A DNA stretch of 64,000 nt from Rubrivivax sp. (lineage in GTDB: Bacteria; Pseudomonadota; Gammaproteobacteria; Burkholderiales; Burkholderiaceae_C): contig JADJHR010000019.1 of NCBI GenBank assembly GCA_016707445.1, forward strand, positions 248,001 through 312,000. The letters are read 5' to 3'. Positions 26,754-35,079 of the stretch are shown here, piece after piece. The position numbers and the translations under genes were made by a program. The notes under the pieces are model-generated. The model was given only the letters and a program-made list of their open reading frames with translations. It searched no databases and was not told the origin of the DNA. The stretch's first letter is position 1; each line of letters begins with the position of its first letter.

Positions 26754-27515
26754 ATGACGATGACCGCAGACCCGATCTGGACCGCGATCCCCGAGCACGA
26801 ACTGGTGCCCTATCAGGCGCTGTCGCGGCTGCCGGTGCGATCGCTGCTGGTGCTGGCACCGCACCCTGACGACGAGGTGCTGGGCTGTGGCGGCCTGCTG
26901 GCGCTGGCCGCCGAGCAGGGTGTCGATGCCCGCGTGGTGGTGGTCAGCAATGGCGCCGTCGGTGGTGACGCCGCACTTCGTGAGCAGGAAAGTCGCCAGG
27001 CCCTGCGGGCGCTCGGCCTGACGGATGCCGAGCCCGGGCTGCAGTTCTGGCGCCTGCCTGACCGTGGGCTGATGCCCGATGCCGCGCTGGTGGAACGCAT
27101 CCGCCAACGTCTCGACACCGACAGGCCCGAGTGGTTGCTGGTGACCTCACCGTTCGAAGTGCACCCCGACCACCGCGCGTTGTGCCTGGCCGCGATGGCC
27201 GCCATCACGCCCACGACCCGGCTGGGTTTCTATGAGGTCGGCCAGCCGCTGATGCCGAACACGCTGATCGACATCAGCGCGGCACTGGTGCGCAAGCAGG
27301 CCGCACTGAAGTGCTACCCCTCGCAGCTGGCATCACAGGCCTACGACGAGCAGATGCTCGCGCTCAACCGCTTCCGGGCCTACACGCTGGGGCCCTCCGT
27401 GACGCATGCCGAGGCGCTGTGGTTTCCGCAGATGCAGTCCGGCCTCAGCGCCGCGACCGTGCAGAAGGAGCTGGTCACGTTGCTGGCCAGGCGGCTGGGG
27501 CTGCCGGTGCCCTGA
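26754..27515 (+). CDS. PIG-L family N-deacetylase
   Basis: A 253-residue zinc-dependent deacetylase. ATG 26754 is preferred (2 bases after the preceding stop) over the upstream ATG 26736 inside the GNAT gene. The metal motif APHPDDEVLGCGG is at about residues 35-47, and the second His block EVHPDHRALC is near residue 136, both defining the family. It would remove an N-acetyl group from an N-acetylhexosamine, probably on a surface glycan precursor. It is the last plus-strand gene of this cluster and converges on the O-antigen ligase with a 12-base gap. Confidence 0.88.
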   Translation: MTMTADPIWTAIPEHELVPYQALSRLPVRSLLVLAPHPDDEVLGCGGLLALAAEQGVDARVVVVSNGAVGGDAALREQESRQALRALGLTDAEPGLQFWRLPDRGLMPDAALVERIRQRLDTDRPEWLLVTSPFEVHPDHRALCLAAMAAITPTTRLGFYEVGQPLMPNTLIDISAALVRKQAALKCYPSQLASQAYDEQMLALNRFRAYTLGPSVTHAEALWFPQMQSGLSAATVQKELVTLLARRLGLPVP

Positions 27516-27527
27516 ACGGCGATCGCT

Positions 27528-28709
27528 TCAATCCGCGTCGGGCGGCGCCTGGATCAGCGCCACGCCCACGGCCGCCAGCAGCAGCAGGGGCAGCGAGAAC
27601 TTGGCGTCACGCATGGCGGCGTTGAACATCGCCGTCAGCGCCAGGGCGGTCCAGACCATCAGCAAGGGCACGGCCGTGGCGCCGGCGCGCAGTGCCTGGC
27701 GAAAGGCGGTGACCAGCACGGCGAGCAGCAGCGCCAGTGCGACCACGCCGCCTTGCTGCGTCAGCAGCAGGTAGTCGTTGTGCGGCGTGGAGTTGGCGTG
27801 CACTGCGGTGCCTGGCGTCGTGCGCTGCAGCCACAGGCCCTGCCAGCTGGCCAGCCCCTGGCCGACCCAGGGGTGTTCACGCACCATCTGCGCGGTCAGT
27901 TCGAGCATGCGCAGGCGCTGGCCCCAGCTGGTGGCCACGCGGTCCGATGACTCGTAGCTGCGCAGCTCGGAAATGCCTTCGGCAAAGCGGCTGTTGACCG
28001 TGTCGACCGCCTGCCAGGTGAGGGTTGCACCCGCCAGCACGATGGCGACCAGCATCAGCCGGCGCTGCGCTGAAGGCTGGCGCGCGATCGACCAGACCAG
28101 CAACAGCAGCGGCAGCAGCAGCATGCCGCTGCGGCGGTCCTGCAGCGCCAGGCCGAGGGCAATCCACACGGCCAGCAGCAGCCACAGCAGGCGTCGCCGG
28201 GGGTCGACTGCCCGCACACCCTGCCAGGCGGCGATCGCCGCGCCCAGCGCCAGCAGCGTCGAGTTGGCGATGCGCTGGTTGCCTTCGGCGAACAAGGTGC
28301 TGTGCCACAGCCACGACGGCGGCACGCGATGCAGATGATCGACGACGAACAGCAGCGCAACCCCGGCCGATGCGGTGCTGAAGTGCAGCAGCGCCAGCCG
28401 CGCCGCACGCATCGGCAACACGACGCCTAGCAGCGGCACGCTCAGCCACAGCCCGTACAGCCCCAGATGTGCGGCAAGATCGGGTGGCGCTGCCGTTGAC
28501 CAAACGGCCGACAGCGCCAGCCAGCCCATCAGCAGCAGCAGCGGGCGCAAAAGTGGCTGCTGCTGCAGCCGCCGTCGACAGGCGGCGTCGCGCATCGACA
28601 CTAGGGCAGCCAGCACCGCCAGCAGCCAGACGGCGTACTTCGCGCCCAGCGGCAGGTACAGCGACCAGGCCAGGGCGGCACCCAGCGCCGGCCATGCTGC
28701 CGCGCTCAC
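27528..28709 (-). CDS. O-antigen ligase/polymerase-like membrane protein
   Basis: A 393-residue protein on the minus strand. The start is taken as GTG 28709, which overlaps the glycosyltransferase stop (GTGA); a GTG at 28751 is also in frame. It has 10-12 hydrophobic helices and a large periplasmic loop carrying EHPWVGQGLASWQGLW and HNDYLLLTQQGG, the region conserved in WaaL/Wzy_C proteins (with the H-x-x-Y/L motif). It would ligate polysaccharide to lipid A core or polymerise repeat units. With an ABC exporter nearby, ligase is the more likely role. Confidence 0.8.
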   Translation of the reverse strand: MSAAAWPALGAALAWSLYLPLGAKYAVWLLAVLAALVSMRDAACRRRLQQQPLLRPLLLLMGWLALSAVWSTAAPPDLAAHLGLYGLWLSVPLLGVVLPMRAARLALLHFSTASAGVALLFVVDHLHRVPPSWLWHSTLFAEGNQRIANSTLLALGAAIAAWQGVRAVDPRRRLLWLLLAVWIALGLALQDRRSGMLLLPLLLLVWSIARQPSAQRRLMLVAIVLAGATLTWQAVDTVNSRFAEGISELRSYESSDRVATSWGQRLRMLELTAQMVREHPWVGQGLASWQGLWLQRTTPGTAVHANSTPHNDYLLLTQQGGVVALALLLAVLVTAFRQALRAGATAVPLLMVWTALALTAMFNAAMRDAKFSLPLLLLAAVGVALIQAPPDAD

Positions 28710-29614
28710 GTCGAGCGCGGCATCACGAGCCCGCGCCCGGCGCCGCGCCACAGTGCGAACAGCTTGGCCAGCACATGGTCCTCGGCGGCGACGATGCCGA
28801 CCGTCTCATAGGCCAGCCGCATCACGCACAGCATCGCGAACGCGGGTTCGCGCCACAGCCAGTCGCGCGCCAGCCAGATCGAATTGCGGCCGATCAGGTA
28901 GCGCCGATTCGGTGCATGGCCGCCGGCCTGCATCTCGCGGCCGAGGAAGCGAAAGCGCCGGCGCTGCCCGATCGCATGGGCGAACTCGTAGCCGCCGTGC
29001 ACGTAGATGCGCAGGCCGAAGTGTCGTGCCCGAAGGCAGTACTCGGTGTCGACATGGTCGATCGCCAGGCGTTCGTTGAAGGCACCGATGCGATCCAGTG
29101 CCGCCATCGTCCAGACCGACATCGAATTGATCACGAAGGCCACCGCGCGCAGGTCGGTGAACTGGCGTGCCATGTGGCTGAGCCGAAAACGTTCGAGCTC
29201 GATGTAGCGGCCACGCAAGCCGGTGGCGCGGTCTCGGTAGGCGGGGGCGACTGCAGCCGTGCCTGGCGACGCCAGCAAGCGGGCTGTCGCTTCGTCGGCC
29301 AGAAACGGACCGAGTGCCGAGGGGTCGGAATCCTCATCGAGAAACACCACCTGCTGTGGCGGCGTGGCCAGCGAGCGCAGGTGCTGCAGGGCGCGGTTGT
29401 AGGCGCCGGCCAGCGCGCCGACGTTGCCGCTGTGGATCAGTGTGACCTCGGGCCCCAGCGCCTGAGCGTCGGGCGGCGAGGGGCCGCGGTCGCTGTTGTC
29501 GACGACGACGATCCGGCCGACGATGCCGCTGAGTTGACGTACCAGCGCGGGCGCTTGATCCGGCAGCCGGTAGACCACCAATACGGCGGCGGTCGATGCG
29601 GCGACGGCATTCAT
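28706..29614 (-). CDS. Glycosyltransferase family 2 (rhamnosyltransferase-like)
   Basis: A 302-residue cytoplasmic GT-A enzyme. The start is ATG 29614 (MNAVAASTAAVLVVY); the open frame extends upstream but overlaps the neighbouring gene region without protein character. IVVVDNSDRG (about residues 35-44) and VVFLDEDSDPS (about 91-101, DxD-like) are the nucleotide-sugar and metal motifs. HVDTEYCLRARHFGLRIYVHG is the usual acceptor-side block of rhamnosyltransferase-like GT2 proteins. It overlaps the ligase gene by 4 bases. Confidence 0.85.
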   Translation of the reverse strand: MNAVAASTAAVLVVYRLPDQAPALVRQLSGIVGRIVVVDNSDRGPSPPDAQALGPEVTLIHSGNVGALAGAYNRALQHLRSLATPPQQVVFLDEDSDPSALGPFLADEATARLLASPGTAAVAPAYRDRATGLRGRYIELERFRLSHMARQFTDLRAVAFVINSMSVWTMAALDRIGAFNERLAIDHVDTEYCLRARHFGLRIYVHGGYEFAHAIGQRRRFRFLGREMQAGGHAPNRRYLIGRNSIWLARDWLWREPAFAMLCVMRLAYETVGIVAAEDHVLAKLFALWRGAGRGLVMPRST

Positions 29615-29673
29615 GGCCGCATTGTCGTCTGATGGCCCTCGCCCGCTGCCTGGCAGCGCCGCCCCGCCCCAGG

Positions 29674-30753
29674 TCAGAGCCGTTTGATGAGCGCCGCCAC
29701 GGCCAGGCCGAGATTGCCCAGCAACGTCTGGCGGAACACACCGCTGCGCATCAGACCCGGCAGGCGGGCCCAGATGGCGCGCTTGCGGGCTTGCGCAAAC
29801 TGGTCGAGAACGCGCTGGTTCTCCTCGGTCATCAGGTGTCGCACCCGGCCCAGTGCGCGCAGGTTGGCGTCCACCCAGCCGCGAAACCGACCCTGCAGCA
29901 ACAGGCGTGCACGCCGCAGCTGCGCCAGCGGGCTGATGTTCGAGCCGAACTGGTTGCCGTTGTGCTGGCGGTAGCGCACCGTGGGGTAGGGGTCGTAGTG
30001 CACCTGGCCGCCGCAGCCGGTGACCAGCATGTAGGCCCACCAGTCGTGCGTCACCGCCTCGACGTTGTCGCCGGCCTGGCGCAGCAGGTCGCGCGCTGCG
30101 CGGTTGAAGACCATGGTGTTGCCACCTGCAATGCTCTGCACCAGCGCATTGCGAAAATCCGGCGTGCGCTCGAACAAGGGCGAGTAGCCGATGTGCTGGT
30201 TGCGCGTGTCGACCAGCAGCGTGCGCGAGCCGTACAGCGCGGGCACGCCATCGGGCACCGTCTTGAGCCAGTTGACGGCCCGTTCGAGCTTGTCGGACTC
30301 CCAGATGTCGTCCTGGTCGGCATAAGCGAAGTAGTCGGCGTCGATGTCGGCGCGGCAGGTCAGCGACAGGAAGTTGGCGGTCGACCCCACCGCCGGCCCG
30401 GCATGGATCGAGATGCGGTCCTCGCCCCAATGCGACTGGTAGTACTCGAGGATGGCATGGGTGTGGTCGTCGGAACCGTCGTCCGAGGCCCAGATGGCCC
30501 AGCGCGGGTGCGACTGCGTGGCGATCGAGTTGAGCTGCTCGGCCAGGAAATGCTGACCCTGCATGGTGCACATCAACACCGCCACGGTCGGCACCGAGGG
30601 GTGCGGCCGTGACAGCAGCGTCTTCAGCGACACCAGCGGAATGACGCGGCGAAACTCCTCCCAGGGGGCGAGCAGTGACTGCACGGTCGCACCTTTGGCG
30701 CGACTCCTCCTGGGGATCGAAGGCTCGGTAGCCTTTTCTTTTGTCAGCGACAT
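29674..30753 (-). CDS. Glycosyltransferase family 2
   Basis: A 359-residue protein whose ATG at 30753 follows GAGGTGAC; longer in-frame starts lack a ribosome binding site. A basic N-terminal extension (about 50 residues) precedes VAVLMCTMQGQHFLAEQLNS, DDGSDD (about residues 91-96) and ADQDDIWESDKLE (about 145-157), the nucleotide-sugar and catalytic motifs of GT2 rhamnosyl/galactosyl transferases. THDWWAYMLV continues the acceptor-side region. It is the first gene of a three-gene minus-strand operon with the second glycosyltransferase (59-base gap) and the ligase. Confidence 0.88.
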   Translation of the reverse strand: MSLTKEKATEPSIPRRSRAKGATVQSLLAPWEEFRRVIPLVSLKTLLSRPHPSVPTVAVLMCTMQGQHFLAEQLNSIATQSHPRWAIWASDDGSDDHTHAILEYYQSHWGEDRISIHAGPAVGSTANFLSLTCRADIDADYFAYADQDDIWESDKLERAVNWLKTVPDGVPALYGSRTLLVDTRNQHIGYSPLFERTPDFRNALVQSIAGGNTMVFNRAARDLLRQAGDNVEAVTHDWWAYMLVTGCGGQVHYDPYPTVRYRQHNGNQFGSNISPLAQLRRARLLLQGRFRGWVDANLRALGRVRHLMTEENQRVLDQFAQARKRAIWARLPGLMRSGVFRQTLLGNLGLAVAALIKRL

Positions 30754-31084
30754 GTCACCTCGAATTCTAGGGCCAGACGACAGCGCTGCCGGAAGGGGAC
30801 TGTCGGAACGACGCCGTGTCTGCACCCGTCGCAGTCTGCACGGGCCCACGATGGTTGGCGTAGTCAGCGCAGACGACGGTTAGCAAGTGCGACAGTCTCC
30901 CTGGCGACCCGCAGACTGTTGCAGGAGCGCAACTCGCAGATGAATCAACTTGGGGGACGACATCACCTTCGCCAGCGTGTCTGCCTGACGTCCGAGCACG
31001 GCGGGCGGGCGCGGATTCGATGCGAATGGGGCCTCTCCTCGCTGCGGTGCAGCGAGCAAAGTCGTGCTGCACGATAATCAGCAG
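30754..31084. other. Divergent intergenic region, glycosyltransferase / rhlE
   Basis: 331 bp between two divergent genes, with no supported coding sequence. A perfect inverted repeat CTCGCTGC-ggt-GCAGCGAG lies at 31038-31056. GATAAT at 31073-31078 is a -10-like element for rhlE; if used, transcription would begin almost at the GTG start codon (31085). No clear -35 or operator was found for the leftward gene. Confidence 0.45.
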
Positions 31085-32496
31085 GTGAACGACACCTCCA
31101 TCGAGACCTCCTCCCCCGCACCCGCTCCCCGTTTTGACACGCTGGCGCTGGACGCCAAACTGCTGCGTGCCGTGGCCGAATCCGGTTACGAGTCGATGAC
31201 GCCGATCCAGGCCAAGGCGATTCCACTGGTGTTGGAGGGGCGCGACATGATGGGCGCCGCACAGACCGGAACGGGCAAGACCGCCGCCTTCTCGCTGCCG
31301 CTGTTGCAGAAGATGTTGCGTCATGAAACCGCCAGCATGTCGCCGGCGCGCCACCCGGTGCGTGCGCTGGTGCTGACGCCGACGCGGGAACTGGCTGACC
31401 AGGTGGCGGCCAACGTCAAGAACTACGCCAAGCACACGCTGTTGCGCTCGACGGTGGTCTTCGGCGGCATCGACATGAAGCCGCAGACACTGCAGCTGAA
31501 GGCCGGTGTCGAGGTGCTGATCGCCACGCCGGGCCGTTTGCTCGACCACATCGAGGCCAAGAACGCCGTGCTCAACCAGGTCGAGTACGTGGTGCTCGAC
31601 GAGGCTGACCGAATGCTGGACATCGGCTTCCTGCCTGACCTGCAGCGCATCTTGTCCTACCTGCCCAAGGCACGTCAGACGCTGCTGTTCTCGGCCACCT
31701 TCTCGCCCGAGATCCGGCGCCTGGCTGAAAGTTATCTGCAGGATCCGATCACGGTCGAGGTGGCGCGGCCCAATGCCACGGCCACCAACGTCGAGCAACG
31801 GTTCTACAGCACCACCGATGACGACAAGCGCGCGGTGGTGCGCCAGCTGCTCAAGCAGCGTGAATTGGGGCAGGCCATCATCTTCGTTAATTCCAAGCTG
31901 GGCGCGGCGCGTCTGGCGCGTTCGTTCGAGCGCGACGGCCTGCGCACGCAGGCGCTGCATGGCGACAAGTCGCAGGACGAACGTCTGAAGGCACTGGCCG
32001 CGTTCAAAGCCGGCGAGGTCGACCTGCTGGTGGCCACCGACGTGGCCGCGCGCGGCCTGGACATTGCCGACCTGCCCGCGGTGTTCAATTTCGACGTGCC
32101 CTTCAACGCCGAGGACTACATTCACCGCATCGGCCGAACGGGCCGCGCCGGCGCCTCGGGCCTGGCCGTGACGCTGGTGACGCGCGACGACACGCGCTTG
32201 GTCAGCGACATCGAGAAGCTGATCAAGAAGAAGCTCGAGATCGAGCCGATCGAGCTCGATGATCTGCGGCCGCGCCGCATGCCCCGTGCACGCGAGCCGA
32301 GGAACGCATCGCAGCTGCCGAAGCGCCGCCGCGCCGGCGCTCGTCATCGGCGCCGTCCGACCCGATCTTCGACCGCCCTTACGAGCCTTCTGCCGATGCA
32401 GAGCCGTCGTGGGAACGCGCCAGGGCCGACCTGCCAGCAAAATCACCCAACATTCGGCTGAAGAGGAAGGTGGCGTCGCTGCTCGGCGGCCACTGA
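31085..32496 (+). CDS. rhlE: DEAD-box RNA helicase RhlE, one frameshift near the C-terminus
   Basis: ATP-dependent RNA helicase for ribosome/RNA remodelling. Start at GTG 31085; GTG 31064 is a possible longer start. Seen in order: Q motif TPIQAKAIPL, Walker A AQTGTGKT, PTRELADQV, DEAD with LDEADRMLDIGF, SAT, and HRIGRTGRAG. After RPRRMPRAR the frame runs into non-family sequence and stops at 32461. One base earlier the other frame reads AEERIAAAEAPPRRR, then FDRPYEP and LKRKVASLLGGH, the usual RhlE tail, ending at 32496. One base is therefore missing between about 32281 and 32296. The catalytic core is intact either way. Confidence 0.88.
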
Positions 32497-33267
32497 TCAG
32501 GCCGCCAGGATCGCAAACACCGCCGGCACCGAGTCCGGCATCCGGGGCGGTGCAGCGCGCCAGCGTTCGACAGACTGGCAGCGCGTCCAGCCCTGCGGCA
32601 GGGTCAGCCCGCAGCTGATCGACAGCCGGGTGTCGGGCCGCAGCTGCGCCAGCAGCGCCGCTGCCAATGCCGAGTTGCGGTACGGGGTTTCGATGAAGAG
32701 CTGGGTCTGGTCTTGCTGTCGCGACAAGGCTTCAAGTTCGCGCAGCCGGCGCGCGCGGGCGTCGGCTTCCTGCGGCAGGTAGCCGACGAACGCAAAGCTT
32801 TGGCCGTTCAGGCCGCTGGCCGCCAGCGCCAACAGCAGGGCACTGGCACCAGCCAGAGGCATGACCGTGATGCCCAGCGTGTGGGCGGCCGCCACCACCG
32901 CCGCGCCCGGGTCGGCCACCGCGGGCAGCCCGGCCTCGGACAGCAGGCCGATATCGTGGCCCGCGAGGGCCGGCTGCAACAGGTCTTGCCAGGCCTGCAT
33001 CGGCACTGCCTCCTTGCTGCCCTTGCGAGCGCGCGGCAACTCGGTGATGGCGATGTCCTGCAACGGCAAGTGCAAGGGCACGACGACTCCCACGCGTTTC
33101 AGAAAGGCGCGCGCACTGCGGGCATCCTCGACCACCCAGTGCGCCAGCGCCGCGGCATGGGCCAGAACGCCGCGCGGCAGCACGTCGTCGATGGCCACCG
33201 GATCCGCGCCATGGTCCAGGGCATTGGGCACCAGCCAGAGCCGCCCCATGTGCATGGCGGGCGTCAT
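32497..33267 (-). CDS. SAM-dependent methyltransferase, tetrapyrrole methylase family (RsmI paralogue)
   Basis: A 256-residue protein with the RsmI/TP-methylase fold: LWLVPNALD at the start, then GLLSEAGLPAVADPGAAVV and PLAGASALLLALAASGL, matching the glycine-rich SAM loops of RsmI, and FAFVGYLPQ. RsmI methylates 16S rRNA C1402; this paralogue is shorter and more diverged, and is usually annotated only as a SAM-dependent methyltransferase. ATG 33267 overlaps the Maf stop by 4 bases. It ends immediately next to the corrected rhlE stop, so the two genes converge with no gap. Confidence 0.85.
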   Translation of the reverse strand: MTPAMHMGRLWLVPNALDHGADPVAIDDVLPRGVLAHAAALAHWVVEDARSARAFLKRVGVVVPLHLPLQDIAITELPRARKGSKEAVPMQAWQDLLQPALAGHDIGLLSEAGLPAVADPGAAVVAAAHTLGITVMPLAGASALLLALAASGLNGQSFAFVGYLPQEADARARRLRELEALSRQQDQTQLFIETPYRNSALAAALLAQLRPDTRLSISCGLTLPQGWTRCQSVERWRAAPPRMPDSVPAVFAILAA

Positions 33268-33869
33268 GCGGCGGTCAAGGTCACGGCTGCCAGCGGATCC
33301 AGCCCGGCCGCGCGCAGCAAGGCACAGGTGCGGATCAGCGGCAGGCCGACCAGTGCCGTCGGGTCGTCGCTGTCGATCGCGTCCAGCAGCGCGATTCCCA
33401 GGGTTTCGCTCTTGGCGCTGCCCGCGCAGTCATAGGGCTGCTCGAGCCGCAGGTAGCGCTCGATCTCGGCAGCACTCAGGGATCGGAAGCGGACACGCAC
33501 CGGGGCCAACGCGACTTTCTCGAAACCCTGGTCGGCATGGACCACGGCCACCGCGGTCTGGAACACCACCATGCGGCCGCTCATGCAGCTCAGCTGCGCC
33601 ACGGCGCGTTCGTGCGTGCCGGGTTTGCCGATTGGTTCGCCGTCGAGATCGGCAACCTGGTCGGACCCGATCACCACCGCCGCTGGATGGCGCCGGGCCA
33701 CCTCGCGCGCCTTGGCCAGGGCCAGGCGCTTCGCCAGGTCTGCGGGCGCTTCGCCGGCAAGCGGTGTTTCGTCGACCGCCGGCGCCACCACCTCGAACGG
33801 CAGGCGCAGACGCAGCAGCAGCTCGCGCCGGTAGCGCGAGGTCGAAGCGAGGATCAGGGCGGCAGGCAT
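33264..33869 (-). CDS. maf: Maf family nucleotide pyrophosphatase (YceF-type)
   Basis: A 201-residue Maf protein, likely hydrolysing modified nucleotides such as 7-methyl-GTP. The N-terminal LILASTSRYRRELL is the Maf signature. VDETPL (about residues 33-38), AKAREVA and VIGSDQVADLDG complete the active site, and GKPGTHERAVAQL follows. It is the first gene of a two-gene minus-strand operon with the methyltransferase and is divergent from yceD, an arrangement common in Betaproteobacteria. Confidence 0.9.
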   Translation of the reverse strand: MPAALILASTSRYRRELLLRLRLPFEVVAPAVDETPLAGEAPADLAKRLALAKAREVARRHPAAVVIGSDQVADLDGEPIGKPGTHERAVAQLSCMSGRMVVFQTAVAVVHADQGFEKVALAPVRVRFRSLSAAEIERYLRLEQPYDCAGSAKSETLGIALLDAIDSDDPTALVGLPLIRTCALLRAAGLDPLAAVTLTAA

Positions 33870-33921
33870 GGCCGGATTGTTCCATTGCGCGGCGTCATGT
33901 CGGCGCCGCTAAACTGCCTGC

Positions 33922-34473
33922 ATGCGTGCGCGTGATTTCGATCCCCGTCGCCTGGACGTACCGGCTTTCGCCAAGTCGGCATCCGGGTTGGTGGGTGAGT
34001 GTCCGTTGCCCGGTTTCACGCGCCTGAGCGAACTGCTGGTCATGTCCGATGCAGAGCTCTTGCCGTCGCCCGTGCGCTGGTCGGCAGAAGGCAGGGTGTC
34101 CGCGGTGGCGGGTGCCGGGTCACAGCCGACGCTGCGGCTGCGCGTCGAAGCCGCGTTGCCGATGCGCTGCCAGCGTTGCCTGAATGCACTGGTCGTGGAC
34201 CTCACGCTCGAGCGGCAGTTCGTGTTCGTGGCCGATGAGGCCGCCGCCGAGCGGCTCGACGAAGACGATGAGCACGAAGTCCTGGTGCTCACGCGCGAGC
34301 TCGACCTGCACGAACTGCTCGAGGACGAATTGCTGCTGGACCTGCCGCTGGTGCCGCGCCATGCCGTGTGCCCGCAGCCTTTGCTGGCCGCGCAGGTCGC
34401 CCAAGCTGACGATGACGCGGCGGCCGCGCATCCTTTTGCGGCGCTGGCAGCCCTGCGGCGTGATGCAGGCTGA
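33922..34473 (+). CDS. yceD: YceD/DUF177 family protein
   Basis: A 183-residue protein of the DUF177 family that conserves synteny with rpmF across bacteria and is linked to 23S rRNA accumulation. The CQRC motif (LPMRCQRCLNALVVDL) near residue 75 is characteristic. The acidic segment LDEDDEHEVLVLTRELDLHELLEDELLLDLPLVP is the other conserved block (quoted in part: ELLEDELLLDLPLVP). It starts at ATG 33922. The following 311-bp gap before rpmF is unusually long. Confidence 0.9.
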   Translation: MRARDFDPRRLDVPAFAKSASGLVGECPLPGFTRLSELLVMSDAELLPSPVRWSAEGRVSAVAGAGSQPTLRLRVEAALPMRCQRCLNALVVDLTLERQFVFVADEAAAERLDEDDEHEVLVLTRELDLHELLEDELLLDLPLVPRHAVCPQPLLAAQVAQADDDAAAAHPFAALAALRRDAG

Positions 34474-34784
34474 ACCCGCCCGAGGGAGCACAAGCGTGAC
34501 CGGTGGTACACTGGAAGGCTTTGCGGGGCATCGAAGTGCGGCATGCGGATCGGCTGCGCTCGGACAACGGCCTTGCTGCGCCGATCAGGCGACCAAGGCA
34601 CCTCGTGATGCTGCGGCCGCCGTCAGGGCAGTGAAGCCGCATCGCGAAGACCGCTGAACAGGCTGACCGTGCATGGTTGCATGGCATTGGCCCGGCGTTC
34701 AGGGTGGTCACCCCGTCATCGTTGCCCCCGTGCCCGGTTTCGACTTCCGTCGCGAAACCGGCACCGTGCCTCCAGGAGAACGCC
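34474..34784. other. yceD-rpmF intergenic region
   Basis: 311 bp with no supported gene. TACACT at 34507-34512 could be a -10 element for rpmF, without a clear -35. No terminator-like stem with a U-tract was seen. The AGGAG at 34773-34777 serves rpmF. Confidence 0.4.
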
Positions 34785-34967
34785 ATGGCCGTCCAACAGA
34801 ACAAGAAGTCGCCGTCCAAGCGCGGCATGCACCGCTCGCACAACGCCATTGCGGCGCCGGGTACTGCGGTCGAGCCGACCACTGGCGAGGTGCATCTGCG
34901 CCACCACATCAGCCCCACCGGTTTCTACCGCGGGCGCAAGGTCCTCAAGACCAAGGCCGACGCCTGA
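34785..34967 (+). CDS. rpmF: 50S ribosomal protein L32
   Basis: A 60-residue basic protein. The start is ATG 34785, preceded by AGGAGAA; the frame is open further upstream but MAVQQNKKSPSKRGMHRSH is the canonical L32 N-terminus. GEVHLRHHISPTGFYRGRKV is the conserved C-terminal half. It contains no cysteines, so it is the zinc-independent form usual in Proteobacteria. It precedes plsX, the normal order. Confidence 0.97.
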   Translation: MAVQQNKKSPSKRGMHRSHNAIAAPGTAVEPTTGEVHLRHHISPTGFYRGRKVLKTKADA

Positions 34968-35079
34968 CATCGACCTGGGTGGCTGGCGGCGGGATGGGTT
35001 GCGCCCTTTCTGCGCGGCCTGACCATCCGGTACAGACATCAGGAAGCGCAGTGCAGGTCAACGGCACGGGCATGAACTG

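Noticed and set aside
28710..30571. 621-codon minus-strand frame spanning two glycosyltransferase genes
   Set aside because: Only the part from ATG 29614 reads as a GT2 enzyme. The upstream part is an out-of-frame shadow of the neighbouring glycosyltransferase.
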